This document shows positions 6,064-14,134 of a stretch of DNA of 14,134 bases, piece by piece. A program made the position numbers and the translations under genes. Source of the stretch: Echinococcus granulosus (Eukaryota > Platyhelminthes > Cestoda > Cyclophyllidea > Taeniidae); the NCBI RefSeq assembly GCF_000524195.1, contig NW_020170417.1:367038-381171 (forward strand), read 5' to 3'. Within the stretch, counting starts at the first letter, position 1. Each line of letters begins with the position of its first letter. The notes below the pieces were generated by a model. It was not told the DNA's origin and did no database searches. It saw nothing but the letters and a program-made list of their open reading frames with translations.

Positions 6064-9000
6064 ATCAGTGGAAAGGACACCTTTTTGGTTCTTAGCCATG
6101 TGTAGTGCCCTTACAAGCAGAAGAAACATTCAACTTATTTTAGAGGTCAAGGAGAAAGTTAATTTAGAAGAAAGTCGAATCGTTTACAAATACAGGGGCA
6201 AATATTTTCAATTATTAAGAAACATTTCTTAAATAATTTATGTGAAAGCAAAGTTGTTTAGGCAGAAGTTCTCTTATTAGAGAGAGGATCATATTTCTAG
6301 GAGTTGATTTCGCTTTCCACCAATACACACGAATTTGAAATTCCGCCACTACAATGAGTGGATTTTTAAACAAGCTATTTAATTAACACCTTTCAAAATA
6401 ATAATAGTTGGCTTCGAAATATATCAGCTAGAAATTGTCCTCTCATAATTACTTCCCAACCTCTAATTAACATCAATTATATCATGGAGGATGACATACT
6501 TCGGTGACGCGGGAAGGTCGCGGTCTTCCACTTCATATAAAATAGAAGTGATTTATTTTAGCATGTCTCTTCTCTTCCTCCTACCCCAACAACAACAAGA
6601 GCAAGGAATTTACTCCTGTACATTTCATTTTCTCGAAGGTTTATTTAATTGAGAGGATGCAGTTAAAAATGAAGTCATTGCTTATGAAAGTCCCTCCGAA
6701 GTTTGGGGAAAGGATGCACAAAGCCCTGACCTTTGATAGGACGTGAAGAAAATTTTTGTGGGCACCCTGAGTCATCTATCGTTGCATAACAGGGAGGGGA
6801 AAAGACCTAGGCGAAAATAGCGTAAGCGGAAATGCGTACTATTTGCATTTGAAGAGGTTTTTTACCGTGAATTTGTAATATGGAGGGCTTTGTTAATTTC
6901 TTGAGCAGCATAAAGTCTACCCTCTGAGTTCAGACGAGCTTCGCCGCTACATCAGACAACTGTCTGGACATAGCCAATAAGAAATGAGTAAAACATGGAG
7001 GATGCGTTATAAAGAAGGCATAAAAAGGGTTCAAAATTAAATTGCAAAAATTTACGCGATGTTATGACATTCGAAACAAACTGTAGCATTTTTAGGTTGA
7101 AGTCTTTCTCTGCGTAAATATTATCAAAGATGTTTTAACCACTCAGGTAAAAAAGAAATAAAACGAAACATTTTAAAGTCAGTGGTAATATTTTAAAGTG
7201 CTATTTTAGCCAAATAATTGGGAATTTTTTTTAAAACTGGGAATCCTCCATGAAATTTTGTGGGTGCTCTTACTTTTATGAGTTAGCAGCCATAATAATT
7301 TCATGAATGTCTTCTAATTCTACCTACGCCATCAGTCTGCTGGTCAGGAAGGTCTTAATAGAATTAATTTTCTCTACTTTTGTAGGAGACAGTTAGTTGT
7401 TCATTTCCCTAAAATAAACCTCTAATAAGAATGCAAAACTGTTTGGAAAACTTAAGTTTCAAAAGGTTTTGCAGCTCACTTCATCTTGGTGGGAAAAGGG
7501 AGATGTGATGAGGCGACTAGTTTAAGATATTGAGAAAGGATGCCTTGTTAAATAAGAAAATTTTTCGAATATTTACAATCTTTACCCTATTCTGCTTAAA
7601 TTAACTACTCAATGTGGAAAGGGGCAATGGATGGTAGTGTCGTCACCCACTTTACTTCACCAACGCCGCCGCGCTCTGGTCACCAAAGTGTTCTGTTCTC
7701 AGTGTGCTGCCACTTCTTCATAAGAATAGGGGAATTTGGAAAGTTTTTTCTTAATGAAGATGTCTTATCTGCCGAAATATATCCTCTTCGAACATGTTAT
7801 ATACAGCCTACGCCGATCCTCCAAAACTTCGCACGTGTGTGACAGGTAATGCGTGCATAAATGGTATTATAAGGTAACCAAATACTTTACAAAAAGGCAT
7901 AAGACAACTGAAATGGTTCTTAAAACATCTTATTTGCACAAAATTTTCCTATAAAAACACCATTTTAGACTAAATGAACCACGTCCAAGCCACCCACTCT
8001 TTGCTCACACCCTTATTTCCAAATGACTATTCTAATGTGCATGGGATTAACTGATACAAAGCCGGGGTGATTATTCCCAGAAAAACTAAAAAACAGGGGA
8101 TTAGAAAGGGGAGGATGAAACAGTACCGTATCATATTCTATGTAAGGTATGGGGTGGTCTCAAGGGCAAATTTTGCAGCAATGATTTATGAAGTCTTGGA
8201 TATTCCCTTAAAACGCATGGGACCTTATTGCGAATCATCCAACAACCCGACAAAATTTAGCATTCTGCATGAAGTTTGCAGCGCATAAATTAGTCTGCAA
8301 TCTGTCTTGCCTACACAGCGTAAGTGTAGTATATCCCTATGGCTCTTTGGGAATATGCCAATGATATCTGTGCTTGCTTGGCAAACACTGCAATTTCAAA
8401 GCTATTTTTCATCACAAGCCAGGTAGTCTGTGTGTCACTGAATTAGAAGCAAAAATGGAAGATATGCTTTATGAGTAGTAAAGGGTAAATTTGCAATCCT
8501 TAATAAGTGGAATGATTTCTTTCCTAGGTAACTTCTACTACTTTTTTCCCATTTGAATTTCATGCAAACCGCTTGTTTTGCCAATCGTGTAACGTTGGAC
8601 GTAATAGAAGCTGTTCCTGGCATGCTAATCTTAAGTTACTTTGGTCGGCTTTAATGCACAATATTTCATTACCATTAACGGACTTTCTTCTTGGACGTGA
8701 CACCACTTTTCAGACTATTTGTGGGCAATAAGCTCTGCCAAGGGGTGACCCTGAAGAACCCACCTTTGGAACCAAATTACACTAGGCTTGTAGCAGCGAT
8801 AAATACAGGTCGTAGATGTAATTCCTGAGAATTAGGCAAAATTGGAGATCGTTATTAAGAACCGATAAATGGACGCATATCTCATCTTCTATAGCATTTA
8901 TGTAAACACTTAAATGCATGTGACATGACGAAGACCACCAAAACAAGTTCTATTCAATTTACATATTACCTATATGGCATTGCGATGGCATCCACAGCTT

Positions 9001-9168
9001 AGATAATATATTTCTTAGCGATGCGGAGCTCGAAGGTTTACCTTTTTTAATAACTAAAAGGGTGTCAATCTTGGATATTAATGAACGAAAATCAGCCCAT
9101 TCATTTTTGACACAAGCCCCTTTTTAAAATATTAAGGGCTGAAATTTGAGAGTGCTTAACTGTGTGTA
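6064..9168. other. Long stretch with no supported gene
   Basis: I found no recognisable gene in these 3.1 kb. Frames of 62-76 codons occur on both strands (for example 7612-7842, 8067-8288, and 8435-8623 minus) but lack recognisable motifs and paired splice sites, and match chance expectation. The 11-mer CATGGAGGATG occurs twice, at about 6484 and 6995, in unrelated context. A short GGAAG/CTTCC stem lies near 6511. Large intron or intergenic sequence is the simplest reading. Confidence 0.5.
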
Positions 9169-9314
9169 CACCTGCATAGGCAAATAAGCCTCCTCAGCTT
9201 GTACCTCAGCACCGCTAGTGGCCTCCCAGCTCGTTACTCATTTGTTAGCATGTAGTATGTTCCTCTATTATAGTTTTGACTTATTACGACCTCAGCGAGG
9301 ACTCGGAACGCTAA
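9169..9314 (+). repeat. Dispersed repeat family A, copy 4 (most complete)
   Basis: This copy spans both the 5' portion shared with 4671-4786 (CCTCCTCAGCTTGTACCTCA, GCACCGCTAGTGGCC) and the 3' portion shared with 3209-3300 and 5961-6063 (ACGACCTCAGCGAGGACTCG). It therefore gives the best outline of the family, about 145 bases. There is no open frame through it. Confidence 0.7.
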
Positions 9315-9572
9315 GCAAATACTCAGAGCTCTATAGAACCAACGCGGCCACAATAATTGTCCTTCGAATGCAGCCTTCTTAGATACGCTAAAAGTGATAA
9401 TAAGGAAAATTGATTCAATTAATGAGTGTGCTAATCACAAAGCCAAAATGTCAAATCAAAGTAATGGAGCCAATATTTTTTTGCAAAACATCCCCGGGAT
9501 AGATTATAGCGTCCCGAATCTTCCCCAAAGTCGTAATAAGCCGGAGTAGCATGGCAAAACATGCTATTTACT

Positions 9573-9696
9573 GAGGTGCAGAGGTGCTCAGAGGCTGTCA
9601 ACATGGTCCGAACGTCATACCACGTAGCGGACGTACAATCTGGGGGGGCTGAAGCACTTACATGGCTAAACAAAGTTAGCTGACTGCATGGCCTCA
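9573..9696 (-). repeat. Dispersed repeat family B, copy 1
   Basis: Contains ACATGGTCCGAACGTCATAC, then GCGGACGTACAATCTGGGGG and TGAAGCACTTACATGG. These align with GCATGGTCCGAAAGCCATGA, GCGGACTTACAACCTGCGGA and AAAGCAGTTGCATAG at 10690-10816. Over 93 bases the minus-strand reading aligns codon for codon without gaps at about 63% nucleotide identity, and about 71% over the best 63 bases. On the minus strand it lies in an 88-codon frame (9431-9697) sharing C.SA and RTM with the other copy. A fragment of a transposable-element coding region is possible; no domain is recognised. Confidence 0.6.
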
Positions 9697-10489
9697 TTCT
9701 TTGTTTTAGCGTCTTCCTTGGTGCTCCCCTTAGTCAAACCCCCAAGTCAATCATCACAATTTTCGGTAATCTCACCATGTCTGGAGGTTAGTCCCAATTG
9801 TAAATCGTGTTGGGGAAGTAGGAATTCATGAACCGCATGCTTTTTAAGACCAAGCGATACTCAACAAAGTAGTAAGGAAGAACATACTCATTCCCAAATA
9901 CAGACCAGCTTAAAGTCTGCTAAGATAACCCAATGCCTATGCCGTGGAGGGGGAATGGAGACCACTGTGCCCGCGTAGGAAGACACATCCAGTCTAATAA
10001 ATTGCCAATAACAATAATCTATTCCAAAATATTACCTAAAGGGTAAGTAAAGACTAAAATTTGTGATCATTTGAAACATGGCCAATTTTCCTTTTGAAAA
10101 CAATTCATGATCAAAACGGACAAAAGTTTATTTACACAAGTAAATTTGATGTTTGTGTTTTGATTCCACTTTCTTAAGTGGCAAAATCATTTAAAATAAT
10201 GATTCATGAGGCTGACAAACAAAATAAAATCTTCATTTTCTACTTTTCCTTATAAGGGGCACATTTTAGAAAGTGATTACGCAACGCGTGGACTATCATT
10301 ATTATGTGTATATTATAAAAAGCTGGCGACATTTTTCAAAGCATTCTAAAAACATTTCAAAATAAAGCAAAATTATCCTGCATAATTTTTGTACATGTAA
10401 GAATCTTGCAGTTATCAGGCCAATTTCTTGTCTTACTTTAAAAGCGAATTTAACAATGAGCCATAGAGTTTGAATGAAGTCTGTTATAG
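9697..10489. other. No gene seen; AT-rich with clustered small inverted repeats
   Basis: Bases 10064-10204 hold several small inverted repeats: TGATCA at 10064 and 10108, CCACTT/AAGTGG with a TCTT loop (10166-10181), and AATCATT/AATGATT (10185-10204). Each stem is only six or seven bases. A donor-like GGGTAAGTAA lies near 10041 with no convincing exon before it. A 67-codon frame at 10493-10696 runs into repeat family B and is not supported. Confidence 0.4.
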
Positions 10490-10689
10490 AAATTGTCAGG
10501 GGGAAAAATAATGAATTTTTCGGAAGAAAGAGCTAAGGAAAGCTCGGACATAGGAGGTGGAAGCGATTCTACTAGTCTAGACACTAATATAATGCTGGTT
10601 CTGTTGTACAGCACAGTTATCGGAAGAGGATTATTCAGTAGCCTGTGGACACAAAAATTATGCCTCCGCCAAAATTATGATGAGCCAAA

Positions 10690-10816
10690 GGAGTAGACAG
10701 TGGCTGGGCGGCTAATGGCATGGTCCGAAAGCCATGACGCAATGCGGACTTACAACCTGCGGAGACCAAAGCAGTTGCATAGTCAATCGCACAGCTGAAC
10801 AACACGCTAGGCCGCA
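10690..10816 (-). repeat. Dispersed repeat family B, copy 2
   Basis: Second copy of the repeat at 9573-9696, same orientation, about 1.1 kb away. Similarity starts near GGAGTAGACAGTGGCTGG, peaks around CATGGTCCGAA and fades near AACACGCTAGGCCGCAG. The minus-strand frame 10635-10829 reads CKSALRHGFRTMPLAAQPL where the other copy reads CTSATWYDVRTMLTASEHL. Less AT-rich than its surroundings. Confidence 0.6.
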
Positions 10817-11500
10817 GTTTACCCATCAACCTCTAATTTGTGCATTAGTAAATTATAATCTAGATGAAAAGATTTTAACATGACGCTTTATTTCAAAAAA
10901 CAGAATGGAATAGGAAGAAAAGGATTCCTAATAAAGCTCTACAATGCTCTTACGTAGGCGGACTGCGCATTTGTAGGTCGCATTAAAAGTGCGTTATCAA
11001 GTTCTTTTATTATTTATAAAACTTTGTACTCTTAACTTAAGCAATTATCTACAAATATTGTCTGGCAACCAAATATGGTCCGACTATTTTAAGGAATTAA
11101 AATACAAGTAATTACTGAAAGCTCCGTTAAAATCATGTTATATACTATATTTCCCTTTGTAACAATGATGCAATTTGCAAATTCCACTTTTTTCTTTACA
11201 AAAAGTGTTGACCCTCTGGAGACAAAACATCTGGTCATAGTAGCTCCTTCTACTTTATTGCAGATTTTTTCCCGATAGTTTGCTTTATTTCGCTTATCAT
11301 TGCCCAATGTCGTAAAAGTGATGATTACCCCGTGGAAAAAATACAAGGAATTAGGGAGGAGAGAAGTGTTGTAAGGACTATCTCTCCCTTCCTTCATTTC
11401 TTTTCCCAATGTTCCCCACTTCATATTCTAAGCTATGGGGTGTGGTCTTCTTACGTCCAAATTTAGCGACATTTTGCGATCTTAATTTGTTTTTTTTTAG
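10817..11500. other. No supported gene; longest chance-length frame of the window
   Basis: The longest frame in the window, 111 codons from ATG on the minus strand (11089-11424), lies here. It begins MKWGTLGKEMKEG, has no recognised domain, signal peptide or splice support, and its length is near what chance allows for 14 kb of this composition. The stretch ends with a T-rich run and AG (11499-11500), a strong acceptor-like site. Confidence 0.35.
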
Positions 11501-11609
11501 GCATAAACAAAGAAATTTAGTCCCTATTTGCCCATTGGTCACGCAGAGTATCGCTATGTGTCTTTTTGCGTGGGTTGGTATCTTAGGCAAGAACTTTATG
11601 ATAGCCTGA
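11501..11609 (+). CDS. Weak candidate exon with a hydrophobic segment
   Basis: Nine T after TTAATTTG end in AG at 11499-11500. The frame that follows reads HKQRNLVPICPLV and then TQSIAMCLFAWVGILGKNF, and stops at TGA (11607-11609), 35 residues after the splice. The middle is hydrophobic enough to be one membrane-spanning helix. There is no donor, so it could only be a last exon. T-rich DNA often codes hydrophobic peptides by chance, and no family is recognised. Confidence 0.15.
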
Positions 11610-13679
11610 GGATGAAGTAAAATCGTAGAATTGGGTGCAATTTAGGGGTGAATGATGACATTATCAATCACCTAATAAACTTCGCAAAAGCCGTTTCTCA
11701 GTGCAAGACAGTCAGCAATTCAACAATCTGAAGTGCGTGATACAATGTTACGACCCGCGTGAAAAGGCTGATAAAAGTTGGCTGCCCTTGAGACTCCTTT
11801 TTCTTTTGTTGCCGTATATAGGGCGGATCCCAGTTTCCAGTTAGGGATTCACCACTAGCGTTTCTCCCTTGATTTTGGTGACACATTAGCCTTAAGCTAT
11901 TGTCTTCAACAGCAGCACGTAAATCGTTGTAATCAGAAAAAAAGTGCATTCATGTCCAGGAGCCATCTATCCTCAGATAATTTATTAGGAAAATTCGTTC
12001 TTTAAGTGCCTCTCAGTGGCATGCTTTGTCTCTCTACCTTCCTCCATCTGGCTGGGACTTTTATAAAATTTGCAGATATCTATCTATTAAAACAGGTTTT
12101 ATGGGAACTTTAGCAGAAATAGCACAAAACTTTCAGATTTATGGTAGAGAAGCCTGTTAATCTTATTTCACTTGATAAGAAGCACTTACATATTTTGGAC
12201 AAAATTATGCCTCATTAGTGTGCATGATTATGCATCATCTTCATGGTATTGACTGGCTTTTATGCTGCGGAGGTGAAGGGACTGGCAAAGCTGATCCAAA
12301 TGAGCTACAATTGCGCTATTATTGTAAATCAAAGAAGGATAGCTAAGTCTTGAGAGACCCGCAATAAAGTTGGCTCCAAAACCGCTTTTTCTGTTAGCAA
12401 CCGCCCTAATATCATGCTCTGCCTATTATTCGATAATGATTCGAAAAAAATTGCAGCACAATTTAAATGAGAATACTGAAAACATTCGACTAATTTTTAA
12501 TCAAAATATCATTAGTCCTGTTAAGGAATTGCAGCGAAGTAAACCAGATGAACTAGAATAGGTGGAATAGGTGGCACTCATCCTTCACTGCGAATGCCCC
12601 GAATCGTCTACGATAATCTACGCAGACTAGGCGAAATTCGTCAAGCAACTCATAATACCAGAAGCAGGAGAGTGACCAGATATATCGTCTACAACGATGC
12701 CAAAAGTGGGAAAGACTGAATAGTAAAGCTACGTTCGTTTGAAAAATGTATTAACTTGTGTAGACTTTTATGGTTTCCGCTACTCAATTTTTTTAAAATT
12801 GGACTTGAGTTGATAGTTAAATTGCAAATGCTCCTTGATTTTCAGTTTTTTAAACCCAAACGTTTACATAAGTGCCATAAAATGCCAAGAGAGGCAATCA
12901 AATGAATAGCTATCTTTTATCTCATTTATGGGCTCCATTCTTAATCTTAAATATTACATTCAATTCGACCCTTTTATTTAAAACTGGGTAATGTTACACG
13001 TTGAGTGAAAATTTTTGACTAGCCGCCATCACTGAATACGCCTGTGGAAAAATAGAGCAAATGAAGGGGCATCAGGTCTCTGAGACACGATATTTAGTTC
13101 TCTGTTCAAGGCAAAACTTTAAGAGGTGTTTACAGTACCTCTGAGTCAGTTCTTCATTTGTAGATAGGCATAATTCATTACAAGAGGGTGAATAGACTGG
13201 CAAAATCAAGACGGTATTAAAAGGCTTCCTTTTATGAGTACCTTCGAAACCAACAGCCCATAGGTGATCTTTCTTCTATGACTTTTTTTATTCCGCTTTT
13301 TGTCGCTTACCACTGACACCAAATTTAACGTTCCCGCGCCACCTCTAGTGATGTCAGAAGGGTTGTTCAACATTAGTCACTCCTACCGCACTTTGCCCCG
13401 TTGAAATATCTAGAACCTTATATCCTGTAAATTGTTTAGCATATTCAAGGCAGGCGAAAGAATAATACTTCATGGAATTAGCTCAAAAGACACAATTTCT
13501 CCCCCTTCCCTATTCTACACTGGCATGTAAGGCTAGGATGTTTGCTGAAACTCCCTCACTTTACCTGCAACAAAATTTCGTTGTCTTTTTATTTCAGGTG
13601 CTTTAGCGTCCATTTTCTGGGATTAATGAAGACAGTTATTGAAGCATCCACAGTGGACACTTTTTTTTGGTAGCAACAG
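11610..13679. other. No supported gene; probable intron or upstream region of the 13680 exon
   Basis: Several short frames occur. One at 12179-12346 contains CCGGEGTGKADPNELQLRYY, which looks like a P-loop but lacks the Ser/Thr after Lys. Another at 12370-12561 starts without ATG. A nine-base unit, AATAGGTGG, is repeated twice at 12557-12574. A strong acceptor-like site (TTTTTATTTCAG, AG near 13597) is followed by a frame reading CFSVHFLGLMKTVIEASTVD that stops at the next acceptor. No donor pairs with it, so I do not call an exon. Confidence 0.4.
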
Positions 13680-13809
13680 GAGAGCCTTTTTATTGCACAA
13701 TGTTCGATCAAAGAAAATCAAGGACTTCCGTTGTACATGAAACTCGGATTATGCGAGGATAATGTGAAGGCGCAGGAATATCTGATGTCTTTGGCAAACA
13801 CCTCTGAGG
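13680..13809 (+). CDS. Internal exon of an unrecognised plus-strand gene
   Basis: This is the best coding evidence in the window. An acceptor (eight T, then GGTAGCAACAG, AG at 13678-13679) and a donor that nearly matches consensus (GAGG|GTGAGTAA, GT at 13810-13811) bound 130 bases. Exactly one frame is open across them. It reads ESLFIAQCSIKENQG, LPLYMKLGLCEDNVKAQEYL, MSLANTSE and leaves one base for the next codon. The peptide looks like a helical, soluble globular domain: alternating hydrophobic positions, two Cys, no low complexity. The in-frame TAG just upstream lies in the acceptor, so the exon cannot extend left. I do not recognise the family; a helical-repeat protein is possible. The next exon should begin at 14110. 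No earlier exon of this gene could be identified with confidence to the left. Confidence 0.55.
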
Positions 13810-14109
13810 GTGAGTAATGATTGTGATTATGACTGTTAGTTTAGCCTTAAAACAGTGCCTGAGTTACTCAACACCTAGAACATCCCGAGATCCGTCTCAA
13901 CTAACACATATGTGTAGTCATATTGTCTCAAACTCCAAATTAAGTTCATGTTTAGTCTTCATAATAAAAATCCTAAAGCTTGAATTTTTCGTGATTTTTT
14001 TTGAATTCTCATTTAAGGGCCGAAGTTCTCCTAATTCAGGCCAATGATTTTTTTCCTCCTGTGTAAAAACGGTCTTTCAATTAAGTTTCCCTTCCCTTTA
14101 CCAATACAG
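13810..14109 (+). other. Predicted 300-base intron
   Basis: Begins GTGAGTAATG and ends with a long pyrimidine run, TTTCCCTTCCCTTTACCAAT, then ACAG (AG at 14108-14109). It is AT-rich. It contains a 12-base palindrome, ACACATATGTGT (13904-13915), and TGAGTTACTCA (13860-13870), neither with clear meaning. The open frame through part of it (13817-14047) is not believed to be coding. Confidence 0.5.
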
Positions 14110-14132
14110 ACTTGAAAAAACCTTTCTACTGA
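14110..14132 (+). CDS. Possible last coding segment of the 13680 gene
   Basis: Joining the single leftover base of the previous exon to AC at 14110-14111 gives Asp, then Leu-Lys-Lys-Pro-Phe-Tyr and TGA at 14130-14132. If the acceptor at 14109 is used, the protein ends NTSEDLKKPFY. The window ends two bases later, so neither 3' UTR nor polyadenylation signal can be checked. A different downstream acceptor would remove this stop. Confidence 0.35.
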
Positions 14133-14134
14133 TT

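Noticed and set aside
6044..6232. 62-codon plus-strand frame as a small gene
   Set aside because: It starts at TTG inside a copy of repeat family A and shows no family features.
6484..7005. Repeated 11-mer CATGGAGGATG (6484 and 6995) as a dispersed element
   Set aside because: The flanking sequence does not align beyond the 11 bases.
7612..8288. Plus-strand frames of 73-76 codons (7612-7842, 8067-8288)
   Set aside because: Chance length, no motifs; the first begins at ATG but has no splice or homology support, and the second begins without one.
11089..11424. Longest open frame (111 codons, minus strand) as a gene
   Set aside because: With roughly 40% GC, about one frame of this length is expected by chance in 14 kb. 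It has no domain, splice or composition support.
12179..12346. P-loop-like GGEGTGKAD in a 55-codon plus-strand frame
   Set aside because: The Lys is not followed by Ser or Thr, the frame is short, and no good acceptor or donor bounds it.
13598..13672. Open frame CFSVHFLGLMKTVIEASTVD after a strong acceptor as an exon
   Set aside because: No usable donor lies between it and the acceptor at 13679, and the space left is too small for an intron.
1..14134. tRNA, rRNA, CRISPR array or bacterial mobile element
   Set aside because: No B-box-like GGTTCGA core, conserved rRNA segment, regularly spaced direct repeats or transposase frame was found on either strand.

Overview
The window reads as nuclear DNA of an intron-bearing eukaryote, probably an animal with a repeat-rich genome. 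No reading frame is long enough to stand as a bacterial or viral gene: the longest is 111 codons, about what chance gives in sequence this AT-rich. Several polypyrimidine-AG splice acceptors are followed at once by short open frames, and old diverged repeats are scattered through it. A flatworm or similar invertebrate would fit, but nothing here proves a taxon. There are no recognisable rRNA, tRNA, CRISPR or bacterial operon signals.

Layout. Bases 1-3200 are visibly less AT-rich and hold the splice-flanked candidate exons at 845-1056, 2485-2721 and 2966-3107. They also hold a run of cysteine-containing reading frames on the minus strand (1297-1871) with an internal ~109-bp repeat, and a G-rich polypurine tract at 2846-2877. 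From 3300 the sequence becomes more AT-rich. Its clearest object is a foldback element at 3630-4624: two 388-base arms of equal length, about 93% identical in inverted orientation, around a 187-base spacer. A 22-base motif at the outer left end recurs inverted at the inner end of the right arm.

Bases 4650-9700 hold three of the four copies (the first is at 3209-3300) of a diverged dispersed repeat, family A, all in the same direction. Otherwise I see only noncoding AT-rich sequence there. A second dispersed repeat, family B, occurs at 9573-9696 and 10690-10816.

The best protein-coding evidence is at the right edge. A 130-base exon (13680-13809) has a good acceptor, a near-consensus donor and one open frame with convincing protein composition. 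A 300-base intron and another strong acceptor at 14109 follow. If that splice is used, the frame stops at 14130-14132, so the window may catch the 3' end of a plus-strand gene. I do not recognise the protein. No multi-gene system is visible; the foldback element, a potential long-hairpin RNA source, is the most distinctive finding.
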